From Lateolabrax maculatus (lineage: Eukaryota > Chordata > Actinopteri > Acropomatiformes > Lateolabracidae): a DNA stretch of 64,000 bases. The notes beneath the pieces were generated by a model. The model saw only the letters and a list, made by a program, of their open reading frames with translations, did no database searches and was not told where the DNA came from. A program made the translations under genes and the position numbers. Every line of letters starts with the position of its first letter. Position 1 is the first letter of the stretch. The stretch is taken from NCBI GenBank assembly GCA_031216445.1, contig CM062201.1, forward strand, positions 6,246,001 to 6,310,000, in the 5' to 3' direction. This document shows, one piece after another, positions 1 to 13,464 of this stretch.

Positions 1-1381
1 ACAACAGGACATTTCAAAGAACGCTGTGTTGCTGTATGCAAACATTTCATTTTAAACAAAAGCATCCCTTTTTAATCTGTTACTAGCCTATTTAGCCTAA
101 TCTGGTTCACAAACAGTAAAGCCAATGATGGGTGTATGTGTGTGAGTGCATGTTTGAACTTGTGTGTTTATGCTCAAGTACTGTATATAAACATGTGCAA
201 GCTTGTGTATGTTTCCCCCCCTTATGTCTGCGACTTTGCCACTGTTCCCCTTTTCCAGTAACCGTGCGGTTGTCACAGTTTCCTAGGGGTTGAATGCACC
301 AGACAACCAAATAGCCCACACTACTGAAACTTTATTGGTGCCAAACACCCACTGATCACAATTATCCAACCCACGAGCAGGAAGTAACGGTCCGCAATCT
401 GTCAAGCACAAGGCCTTGAGACCATTTACTGTAAAGCATCTGAGGTTATTGGAAACAGGGCGCGCCAGACACATGCTCTCCAAATGACAAGGATTATTAA
501 TTACGTAAGAAGTACGTCAGAGGCTATGATAAACTGATCAGAGGCTCAGCTTAAGTGTGTTTGTTGTGGCTCAGTGTAAAGGAAATGAGAGAATCTGTCG
601 GATTACAGCTCCACTGAATATCCCTATCCTGATCAATAAAAACTGGAACACAGGTGGTGACAAAACACCTGGGACAGTGAACTAACTTTTTTGACTGTTA
701 CCTAATCTAGTAGATTTCACATCCAAGACAGGAATGAAACCACCTGCTTTCACAGAATCTATTCTCTATTTCTGCTCACTTTCTCTATACATTGATTTTT
801 TTGTGCTCCATCCTTTATGAAAAAGAGCTGCAGTAACATTATGATTAATTAGCAGGATACCATATATAATAAAATAAAATTAAAAAAAACATATTTCTGT
901 TCACAGTCACAATCCAGAATTTGTCCATCAAAGTTCTGCACCAACTTCCAAACCAAACAAGAGGAAACTTTCCAAAATAAGTTAAAAAAAGCTATTTACT
1001 TTTTTCATGTACAGAATATGGGATCCAGTGGCATACAATAGTCTGTAGAAAGTAATTTTACAATTCTGTTAACCATGGGAGCGCCACAACATACAAATAG
1101 GTGACAAATTAAAGAGGAATTTATAAATAAGAGGGTGGAGACACATAATAAATGCAGATACTTCACTGAAAGGTACGAGGAGTCACTGGATGTTGTTATG
1201 AAAACGATGTGGATCTATACCCTTCACAGTAACCACATGTCAACCTATCTGAACACCTATGGGAGATCTCATGGGAGAACACTCAGACACCTTTAATAAT
1301 AATAATTCACCCATCTCTGTCTCTCTTCTAATCTTGTAAGCTTGTGTTGCAGTGTTTAAACAGAGCAGTAGTTGGTTCTAC
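1..1381 (-). other. hdac7: hdac7 intron (continues off window)
   Basis: Intron downstream of the exon 1382-1479. I looked for the next conserved exon (VVMPIA...SGFDA) on the minus strand and did not find it. No repeat or RNA gene is recognised. Confidence 0.85.
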
Positions 1382-1479
1382 CTGAATGCAGCTAGGTACT
1401 CAGCATCTCCCATGGGTGGGTCCAGTCCTCCTGTCCACGCCACATTCACGTTGAAGCCCTCACCTGCTCCAGAACCAAC
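1382..1479 (-). CDS. hdac7: hdac7 exon, catalytic domain (VGSGAGEGFNVNVAW...)
   Basis: A 98-nt exon reads VGSGAGEGFNVNVAWTGG and then LDPPMGDAEYLAAF, near-identical to class IIa deacetylases. The acceptor is ttag at 1481-1480 and the donor gtagaa starts at 1381. It begins in phase 0 and ends with two bases of an Arg codon. The following exon, expected to encode the VVMPIA and SGFDA region, was not found in 1-1381, so the gene continues off the window. Confidence 0.95.
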
Positions 1480-2465
1480 CTAAACCCCAAAAATACATTT
1501 GTCACGTCAGGCTCTAATATGGTGAATATGCAATGGGCTATAATGGACTTCACCCACCTCAGCTGGTGACCCACTGCCAGGGAAGAAGTTTCCGTCGTCG
1601 TAGCGATGAAGCGAGATGTAGAGAACGCTGGGGTCGCTGTAGAACACTTCCTGTGTGCCGTTACCATGGTGAACATCCTAGAAAAAGGGTGAGGGAAGAC
1701 ATTTTAATATTATACATAGCAATTAAAGAGGGAGATAAATTCACCATTGAGTATCACAGACATGTTTTAAGTATGTACGAGTGTTACGGCAAAATATCAC
1801 AGCTTGTTTTCATCAGTCAATAGTGAGAACATTAGCATGAGGCCAGAGTTAACAAGGCTTAGCCCAAGTCTTACCCAGTCAACAATGAGGATCTTGCTGA
1901 CGCTGAGCTTGTGTTGGAGCTGCTTGGCGGCAATGGCCACGGAATTGAAGTAACAGAAACCCCTGATAGAGACAGACAGAGAGGAATGAATCACAAGTTT
2001 AAAGACAGTTCTTAAGAAAGTTAAGACTTTACTTGAGAAGGAAAAAATACTGAATGTCTCTTTTATAGTAGATCATTAGAATGAGTGATGTAAAGTCATG
2101 GGAATATTGGAAAGGCTCTGTGTCACTGAGTTTTGTCTGTGTGCAGTGTCTGTTGGGTTTTCAGAAATTCATGTTGCACCAGCCTGTTTTTGATGAGAGC
2201 ATCCACTGCTGTATATGTCAAAAATGTAAAATGGCACAGTGGCTGTACAGGATTTTTCTCACGATAAATGATAGAGAAGATGAGTAGTCCAAGCATCAGT
2301 AAAATAAAAAAAAAACAACACACACAAAACAGTATTAATCTTCCTTATTTTGTCCCTTTGTCTTATTTATATCACTTCATAAATATCCTCCACAGAGAAG
2401 CTGCTGACAGTGCAACAACAACAGGAAAACTCACTGTGGTCATGTGAATGACACACGCACACAGA

Positions 2466-2506
<41 letters not shown>

Positions 2507-5500
2507 ACATTGGATTGGAGGGGTCTGCGTGATGCCCTGGCGGTCTGACCACAGCAAAGCCATTCTGTGAAGAGGAAGACGACGCTATTAATCAGTGTTT
2601 CACTGGATACAAACTGTTTTTTATATGATTTTATATATATATATGTAGTTGTAATCTACTAGTTTTATAATATACAGGAATATAAGTTTTTTTTTAAGAT
2701 TTGTTCACTGCTATTTAAAAGTAAGTGAAGCAAATTAGAGTCAACTTCATCTTTATTATGACTTATGAGTAAAACTAAAAAGCATTAAGTCAAACATCTC
2801 ATGAATGAACAACATCAAATGCATGAGTTCTGTCAATGTAAAGACAATGGAGGCCATTCAAGATACTTATTATATAGTCTTGTAATAAGTAAACCTAGTA
2901 TACATTCCTTTAGATATGTATAGCTCAAAAAACTGCTTGAGTGTAGTTGTAGTGAACTACCACAGCTCAGTATAGACTGAGCCTTAGGGCTGTGCTTATT
3001 GCTCTTCATTATCCGTTTTTTTAGGGTAAAACTATCTGGATAAATATTTTTTGCCAATTGTATTTTTTATATTTGACCATTAAGAATAGAAAACAAGAAC
3101 GATTACATGTTTATCCCAGACTTTTAACCATTGTGAGGAGGGAAAGGAAGACAATATAGGCCATGATGTGACAGGAAAACTCTTTTTCTGAAACCCATTC
3201 ATCTTTGATGTGGGTTAGTAGCTCCTTAAGGCAGGGTGAGGCACACTTCTAAGTTGATGTGTCTTCCCGACTCTTGTAGTTGACATACAGGAAACAAACA
3301 CTTTCAGCGGTGGACACAAACTCCAGAGTTACTTCACAAGAACTTTGAGTTTCCAAAGTTGCTTTTGGCCCATGACCCGGTGCTTGAAAAGCAGTGACTG
3401 TGTGTGTGTGGGTATAATGTTAAAACTGCCTTTTTTATGTCTCCTAATGAAAAAACACCGTTTTTCCCACTTTCTGACATGATAAACCTGCACATAGTCA
3501 ACACAGGTTTGACATATATGGTAAAAATTGGCATCTGGCTGTTTTACTCTTTCCCATCTTATGTTTGGTTTCTTACCTTTAGTTCCCCTTTAGCCACTCT
3601 GAAGGCAAGCTCAACAACGCTGCCTGCTGCCATGCGTGATGCTGTAGAGGTGTGCGACTCATTCCAGGTGGTGTCATTATCGACCTGCAAATTGACAGAC
3701 GAATGATGGAGGCCACTGAGTGAAAAACAAGCAGTGTGGAAATATTATTATTATAATATCTGTTGCATGAAGCCAGTGTCTAAAATCCCTCTGGGACATC
3801 AAAAGGAAACTGAAGACGTTCTCTAGGGCTTGGATGACCAAACGTTCTGCTTTGACTCAATATTAAATATGTCACTTTTAGTCATACTGAGGCCAGATCC
3901 ATATTGCTGGTAATTTTCCTTTCCATTCTGTTTTTTCTCTCCTCTGTTTATTCACAAACTGGCATTACTGTCCATCTGGCTCGGACAATGAAATCTGAGG
4001 CATTTCTTTTATCTCTGGTCATGAACATATTGTTCTCGTTAGTCTGACTTGTCATGGTCCGACACGGACTGTCAGGCAAACGTTAGCATTGGGCCGAGCC
4101 AACTCTCTTTTCCTCTTTAATATCCTATCCTGTCTTTCTTATAATTTTCTCTCTAATGTTGGTTTTCTTTGAAGCAATATCGCCTTTCATCAACGCAGTG
4201 ATTGTGTTGTATTGTAAAGCTTTCATTAAGAGCTTTGGAGAATTACAATATGATCAGAAATAGATTTGTTTGTGTGTGTTTTCTCTTACCCCTACACCCC
4301 CACATGGTAACATCACAAACATCCTTTGAGAGAGAATTCCTGAGGAAACAGAAACATAAAAATTACAGTTTCTTATTCTTTTCAACATAATTATTTTATG
4401 CCACGACGGCAAATGAAAGAAAAGCCATATGCTGACCTGACATAATCTATTGAATTAAGAGTATTCATGACATGAAAAAAAAACGATTTGTGATGATGCT
4501 ATATACCACCATCACATGTTTGTAATTTCTTTTTAACTTAATGAACGTAGTTCAAGGACAAAAACTGGACATCTGGAAAAATGTTTGGTATTGATGTTCC
4601 TGATCATATTTACTCTGCAAAGGAAAGTCTTTTATGTTCACTATTAAATCACTTGAAAGTGTTTTGAAATTACATGATTTAGCTCAAAATTAAGAGTACA
4701 TTTTTAGAATTTACAAATCTATCAATCTGAGGTAAAGCATACCGGCCAGTTTGCGGTTATCCAGTTTGAGTCTGTTGAGTGGGTTGGTGCCGTAGAGCAG
4801 CACATGGCGCTCCTTATGGACCGACTGCAGCTCTTCCAGAGTGGCTTTACGACCTCGAATACTCTGTATGAACAGAACATTTTCATTTGACTTTCTCATC
4901 TATAATACTATGATACTGTAGGAAGAGACAATACACATCAATTTTGGCAAAATTCAGCTCAGTATGACAACTCAGATGAGATGTAAATACAGAGGAGAAA
5001 TAAGAAAACAATATCAGAGTTTAGACAAATTAGCACTTCCTCGACAATTTAACTGATACCAGACTGGTCTAATCATTGTGTGTGCGTATGTGTGTGTGTG
5101 TCGTACCTCACACTGTCCCCTCAGGCCTCTCTCCTGTAGTCGAGACCAGATGCTCTGTATCCTCCCAGCATGCTCTGGGTGACTGCTGTTGTCTCCACAT
5201 GTACACTGGTGCTTCAGCATCTGGGAATCATACACCAGGCCTGCATACATACACACACACACAAACACACAAACAAAAAAAAAAAAACAGAATTGAATTC
5301 AATATTGGGCACATACAGTATATTCACACTAGGATTACACATTTTTCCTACTTTTTACTCCAGTTTCATCAGGAGACGGATTTTCTTTTTCATATATTTA
5401 CAATTGAACCTTGCTGTGGCATCTGGGGGCAGCTGCACTTCATTTTCTCAGATTTTATTGCTACTTCTTCTTTTCATTGCTTTCTAAGGCAATCAGAAAC

Positions 5501-7245
5501 ATGAAGTGTATATGTTACATTAAGATAGTTTTCACATTAGACAAACACAGATACACAGATTAGAGGCTGCCAGAAGGACTTGTCTGCTCCCTCAGGGGGA
5601 CATGGATAAAGGATCCTAAACATGTCAAGTAGTGTTTGCACACATACAGGTTTAAAACACTCAGAGATACCATTAGTTAACAACGTGGAGCACCTACAGA
5701 GTTCTCTAAGACTTTAATTCTTTATGATCCCAGGTGCAGTAGTGCTTTGATTGATCCATAATCTGAGTCAAAGAAGGCCTTGTAACCAGCTGTCAAATCA
5801 GTCATTCCTTTAAAACACTTTTATAAACGTTTTAAACTTCAACTAAACTACTGTGTCAAGTGTTTGAATTGCTATTTTAATTACACTGATTACACTGTAT
5901 TTTGCCCTTTTGTTTATTTTTCTTTTATTAATCCTCCATTTTTGATCCACATCTTAAGATCACCGCAAGGTGAAGAGTTTCTTCGTGTTGGTTTGTTCAT
6001 GAGTCGAACAGCCATTCATTTTTGATTTTCCTTCACTTGTAACTGTGACATTTACTTCTGCTGATCAGTGCATTGTGCTAGATGCTGGGATTTATATGAA
6101 ATATCACTTTTGGTTATTTTACTATTAATATTTTGGGGGGCAGTTTTGTCAATATCTTGTCAATATCTTAACCCTTAAGCCACAGGGGCAGCCTGTATTA
6201 AAAATATCATTATGAAAATGATGAAACATACTTATTATAATACTGTATAAGCATGTCTGACTCACCAGTGGTGAAGCGTGGTTTGCTGCTGGTATCCTGT
6301 GCAGCCAGACTCAGGGGTTTCTCAGGCAGAGTGAGACAGGTGGAGGCTGGGGATGACTGTGTACGTGAGAGGGGGCGATGGACACCCAAACCACTACCAA
6401 CCACGCCACTGCCACTGCCGCGTAACATGGGTACTGCCAGGGTCTCCATCTGCCGATGCAGCTGCTGCAGCTGCTTCTGCTGTTCCCATAGCAACGACTA
6501 CAGAAAGAATGGGGGTGACAAAGATGAAACATAGACATGTCATAGATATAATTCAAAGTAAATATCATAAACATAAAAAAAAGACAAAGTTAAGTGTTAG
6601 AGAAGAAAGTGTAGAACAGAAATTGTAAAGAAGGCACAATATCGGTTCTCATAACATTAAGCTACATTGCTATGAATATGGTATGCAGTTGTATATCCCT
6701 CTAGTTCTCAAGTGATTTGCATTCTAGGCTGATATTAGGTGCTGAAACTCAAAGAACTTCCTCCTGCTCAGTGTCAATACAATTCGAGATTGTTTTATTT
6801 GGCCCGTACCATCAAGAGCAATTTTGGGTCTGTCATTATTAAGTATACTGCTTGGAATTTGGAAGTCATTTTTGACTATTTCTTAAATTCAGGTTACTAA
6901 AACTCAATCCTGTTTCTTAAAGCTGACCTTGAAAACATCATATTGACACCTTTTGTTTCTTCAATATTGAGTTAATCAGAATTTTTGTTAAAACTTCTTT
7001 ATGTTATACATTCTAACAAAGCCTGACTCCTGACTATGTGGTTTGTCTGATCAGATACTGACAAAGAATAATAGCTCAGCTTACAGTACAACATGCACCC
7101 TGTCATCATATGCTGAAGAACCACTTAGGGTAGTTGTCAAACCACAGAACCATGCACAGCAGCTAGATTCTTGTTAATGCTAGGACGCCATCTACAGGGC
7201 TGTTGTATGAAGAACATGTGTGTGGTTTTAGTCCTAACTGTTTTC

Positions 7246-7287
<42 letters not shown>

Positions 7288-9738
7288 TCTTGTGTGAAAG
7301 TATGGTATGTTTTCCAACCTGGTTGAGTATGAGCGCGTGTTGCAGGTTCATCTGCTCTTCATGGCTCTTGGATGCTGTTGGCTCCGCCTCCCTCAGTGAC
7401 TCCGCCCTCACTCTGCTCTGATAGGTTGGCTCTGTGGGCGACGTCCCACCACCGTCCTCTGAGTCCATATCCTCAGAGGGGATCTGATGCAGTCTGGGCT
7501 TCTCGCTGGACTTAGACATCAGCTGCACATGCACATACACATACATGTAAGGTGGCAAAAAATATACATGCAAACAAATATGTGTGATTGCACTTAGACA
7601 GCAGACTTAAAAAAAGCAGTTTACAGTCACCATGACCCACACTGAAATGTTAACTAAAACTTTTTACTCTAAAATTCCTGTACTCGTTTAACAGGAAAGA
7701 TGAATAGGAGTGTAAATATGGGATGCTGAGTGGGTAAAAGCCTAGTGCAAATGAATTTGCTTCCATATTTGCCCTGTGACGACACGTGTCCACAGTTTGT
7801 AATCACAGAGACTTTAATTCTTTCACCAGGAGGCTAACTTTAACAAGTTTTCCAGGACGCAGCTTTAAGTCTGACCTGATGCAAATGTGGCAGCAAAAAT
7901 GTCATTGCAGAACTGTTATTACAGCCTCAGTAAATGTATGTATCAATTCAAATGACAGGCAAATTGAATAGATTTGAATCAAGACCATTCTAGAAGAACA
8001 AACCCCACCACCTTTGCTAACACTCTGAAGACTTTCTACACACGGTTTGACATTCGTAACCTCTCTGCTGCCTGCGAGGAACTGCTGAGAGCCATTTCAT
8101 TAGCCTGCACATCCCCCTTCACACTGGAGGATGTCTGACAGCTGCTGGGCAGGTACAAATCTGGCAAGGCACCAGGACCAGATGGCATCCCAGCAAAGGT
8201 CTTCAAGCTCTGTGCCATGGAGCTCTCTCCCATCCTCCACTCCATCTTCTGGGAATCCTACAGGACAACATCAATATCTACCCTCTGGAAAACATCCACC
8301 ATCACCACCAACACTGGATCCCATCAGGGCTTTGTCCTCAGTCCCATTCTTTATACCATATAAACAGATGGCTGTACCAGCCCTTCAACCATCACCATGC
8401 ACTTCGAATACTCTGATGACACTGCCATACTCTCACTACTCAATTACAATAACTCTGTTAAAACACTCTGTTTCTCACTTCACAAAATGGTACACCTAGC
8501 TACCTCCAGCTGTATGCGTACAAAATAAAATAAATGGTCATTAACACATCAAACACACCCCATATTGGACTGAACCCCACCTCCATCCATGGCAACAACT
8601 TAAAATGTCTCATTATAAACAACAAACTCAATTTTGATCCACACATCAATGCAATCCATTATTGCTTTACAAAAGCAAAATTCAACCCATTCTGTTTCTT
8701 TAGCATGTTAACCATCGCGAACAAAAACAAACTTACCCACGCCATACATTCTCCCTCCAAAATCATCTGCCTCCCTACACCAAATCTCTGACATGAACGA
8801 CAGAGCCATCACATGACCAGCACACATTACAGCAAATTACTATTGTACCTTCTGCCAAAGAAGCCATGACCAAACTGCCTTGTTGACACTGCTGTATAGA
8901 TCTGAACATATCTGTGTCCACAGGGATACAGGCAGGGGCATCAATGTCTATGGGTCGATGTGTATGTTTCATGTGTTGTGTATTTCTGTATGTTGCTGTG
9001 TGAAATATGCACTGGCTTTTTAATGAATACAGATGAGTTTGTGCCTCCACGTCTCCATACCTTGCCCAGGTGAGTTTGCTGTTTGAGCCTCTCCAGTAGT
9101 TGTGTGTTGTGCTGTTGTTGGAGGAGATGCGCGTGAAGGGTCCGCGGGCTCTGGGGGAGGGGCTCTGAGCGCGTTCTGCTCAGGGGCTTGTGGGGCTGAG
9201 CACCTCCAGGAGTCAGGTGGTCCAACTGAGGGGCAAACTGTAGCTGAGCGGGGTCTAGGCCTGGAACTGGTCAGAGACAGAGAGACAAAGACGCAGAAAA
9301 ATAATGAGCTTCATGTATCGACCCAAACAAAAATAAACACATACTAGCTACCACAATGTCAAACTTACCCCTGCTGCATTGTTAATTGATTAAATCGTGA
9401 ATCACAAATTTATTTTACCTAACAATATTGTTTATTTCTAGGTGTATAACACATGAAATATGTTTTTTTTATGTGGTGCTGAAGTAGTAAAGCCACTGAA
9501 GAAAAAAATGATTATTCTAAATATAACCACTGGGTGGTGCTCTAACATTTCAGACAATAAAATTAAGACCTTTGTGAAAACATTGCTTCCTTTCAGATGA
9601 TTTCATTTGTGGCTATTTGGTAACATCTGGGATGTGTGTATTTTGCAGCATTGTGCATTTTTTCATGTACATAAAATACTGATTAATTCAGTTATAAAAC
9701 ACCTTAAATTGTGGCGCTTTTTGCCCTACTTGTGTGCA

Positions 9739-9769
<31 letters not shown>

Positions 9770-11659
9770 AGGTCTACAGTCTCACCACTGAGTAGCGGAG
9801 CGTGTACCAGTCCAGAGGGCTCCAGGATGATGACGGGCAGGTGAGGGTTCAGCTGCCCAGCCTGATCCTCTCTGCTCAGGGGGAGGAAGACTTGTGAGCC
9901 TCCAGCTGAAACCACTGGGACCCGGCCAACCTTCAGAGATGACAGCTCTCCTTCAGCCTTCACACAGACAGGTAATCAGCTTTATAGCGACAGATGTCTG
10001 ACATTTTATCACAGCTGAATTTACACAGAATATGACGAATATATCCAAGTTTGTTGACCAGTTTCATCCAGATGACGTGATAAGAAAAACTCACAAGCCA
10101 CTCAAAATACAGTGCAGTAAATCCACAAGTATCAATGTCATAGTGAAACAGTATTTTAACAGCACTGTGCTTCCTTTTTACTTCCTGTTTAAAACAGGTT
10201 AGTGGGGAGGGTAGATTTGATTCATTCATTCATTTCATTGAGATTTTTAAGTCATGGGATGTTATGTGAGCTTTATAAGATAACGTTTACACTGTACTGC
10301 ATCCTAAAACATGTCTCCTTAAGTCATTTAGGAAGTATCTGAGAACAGAATGAGATTCCTTTATAATTTAAGAATATATATTAAGAGAAATGTCCTAAGT
10401 AATGCAGATCACATCATTAAATGACAAAACATTTTTTAAGAACACTTTTCTCACTTGTGTGAAAGAAAATACATGATTTAATAATAAATGAATTGTAATG
10501 ATAGACATCTGTTGCAGTTAAGTGTTTACCCTGGCATTGGCTGGTAGTCCCAGTGTGATGGTTGGCAGAGTGGAAGGACTCTGAATGGTGAAGTTAGCAA
10601 GAGTGCCATCTCTGAGCAGCAGCTTCTGGGCCTGGAAGTGCCAAACATAATTACTATTAAAAAATAATACATTTATATTCATATCTGAATTTAATTGTGT
10701 TTATAAAGACACGCATTGAAAACTTCTGTTTTTATGAGAGACAAGGAAAAATCCCATAAAACATTTAAAGGGACACTGTTGATTTTTAACGGGCTTTGTA
10801 CAATTACAATGTTGGTAGTATATGCAAATGACAAAAGTTTACCTTTCCTCCATGTTGCCTGCACCGGAGGAAGTCCGCCGGTGTTACCTGGAATAGCCAG
10901 CAAAACTTCGACATTGTAATGATACAAAGCCGGCTGAAAATTGGTGAAGCACCCCTTTATGACAAGTTTGGGTTATGTGTCCCATAATAAAAGAACCCAC
11001 CCGCTGCTCTGCTCACAATTTGTCCTTGCTGTATGCTCTTAATATTTTCTGCTGCAGTAACCAAATGCCAGTGTTTGCAAATGTAAATCTACAGAAATCT
11101 AAGCCAATGTAGTCTAATTAAACTTAAGCTAGTGTTTTGCCCTGAGCTGTCTTCATGAGTCGGACATCAACAGCAGGTGTGACAGAGGTTGACTTCATGT
11201 GATTAAATGAATTATGGAGAAACAGCTGACAAACACTCAGTGCCCCCATACTCTTGTGTCATTGCTTTAAACATGTCATTACTCAGCGTCTCGGCTCATG
11301 TACATGAAACAACTCTTTTTTTTCTCAAACCGTGTGTTAATTGTTTTCTGTCTCTATGACAAAAGTCTGTAAAGACCGCCTGTCGGAATGGCAATAAAAG
11401 GAAATATTTACTTTTACCTTTAGTGTTTTGTATTTTTCTCTTTATGTGTCCAACTTCAACGTTCAACAACATGATTTGTTAACTACTGTATGTCTCCAAC
11501 CAGTTTTCTATCAAAACTATAACATCTACATTAATGGACTGATCTGGTGTAAAAACATGGTTTAGTTTTTTTGTTTCAGTTAAACTTGAGGTGAAATTGT
11601 TTTGACAACTTAGTTTTTGGTTTTACTTCAGTATTATTCTGAAAGAACTCAACAACATA

Positions 11660-11706
<47 letters not shown>

Positions 11707-12034
11707 CGTGTGTGTGTCTTTGCTAACCTCATGTGAGAGGCCGCCTGCAGAGGGCAGTAGCCCATTCTCATTGGGCAGACTGTCGTTAGGAGAACTACAG
11801 CCAGAGACTGGAGTACTACTGCTGCTCGGGGACGAGTCTGATGAGTTTAAAGCAGTGCGTGAGTTTAGAATATGATTATGCATCTTCACCATATTTCAAT
11901 TACATTACATTTGATCATGTCAGTGAAATCAATCAATTCAAATAATCATAATAAGAAAAAATAAAAACTTTTGTTTGACTCACTGAAATTATCACAGATT
12001 GAACAACAATACTGCATTACCACTTCTATTTACT

Positions 12035-12082
<48 letters not shown>

Positions 12083-13410
12083 ATTACCCAGTGTGTCAGG
12101 TACTCTGTGTTTGACAGCAGGCGGGGCACTCTCTTTGCGGGTGAGCGGGCTCTTGCGGGTGTTTAGGTGTTTCTTCAGCTTATGTTTCACCTTCAGATTG
12201 GGCTCAGACGCTAACAAATTAAAGCAACATGGGAAACACAGTTACTTAATGTGCAAATGGTTTACTAAACTCGGTTACTGACTGTAATACTACAACAATG
12301 ATTCAACTTGTTTCCAGTTAATTTCCTTGCAAACTGACCATACTAAATCTGAGTTAAAAAGGATAAAATACATGACTGGATGTGATTATGAAAGGAAAAT
12401 TATTTTTTTAAATGCTGCAACACTGCAGTCACTCATCAAATTATGACTACTGTTGCTTGAAGTAGTGAGTGGGACAAATGGCTAAATCCATAAACAGTCA
12501 AACAATTGTTCCCCCCTGACTTCATTGTGGAGTACAAAGTTGGTTATAAAAGACTGACGTATTGCCATTTGAATTAAAAGTGAGACTCAACACGAATGTC
12601 TTAGGTTCTTTCAAACCATCATTTAATTTGTCACCTAATTGTGAATTCATAATTTCATCATATGTATCCTGAAAATTTAAATTATGCTACTTTTGTCCCT
12701 GCTTCTGGATCAGTGTGACTGTGGATGGGAGATGTTTCACCTGCTCTGCGTAGCGGCGTCCCTTCTGAGCCCTCAGAAGAAGGCTGTGACGGAGACGAGA
12801 CCAGAAGCTGGGAGGAGAGACTGGGGTCAGGGCCCAGCTTTCTGGGAAAACACACACAAACACAAATAGACATAAAGCCATTAGGGTAAATAGTCACACC
12901 GCATATGACTGAAGTTTATTTGTAGTGTTTTGATATTTTCCTTTTGTGCTCTGTGTGTATTTTGTGTCACCTGTATGGTACAGGTGCAGTCAGACTATTG
13001 GAGTTTGTTCTTTCCAGCGCCGCCTGTTTCTGCTTTTTAAGAATCACCTCCTGGAGTTTTTGTTTCACCAGGGAACTGGCAACCGCACCTGTAAATCAAT
13101 AACACAAACAACCAATCAAAAACTCAACTGCCTAATCATAAAAGGCAGGAGCAAAGAAAAGACCTAGCCAAAAGCACAGTGTACACAACCAACCCTTGCC
13201 ACATATTTGTGCAGGACATAATCAAGGTTTAATACTAAAATATATGACAAAGACAACCGGGCAACACTGAGGGGGAATTTCTGCAAATACATGTTTGCCA
13301 TACATGCATGCATGGTCGAGAGTATGAATGAATTTGTGTGTGATACAGGGTAAGGTCACTGGTTTGTCTGAGAGTGTATGAGAGTATGTTTGCTGCTATT
13401 TCTGTGTGTA

Positions 13411-13464
<54 letters not shown>

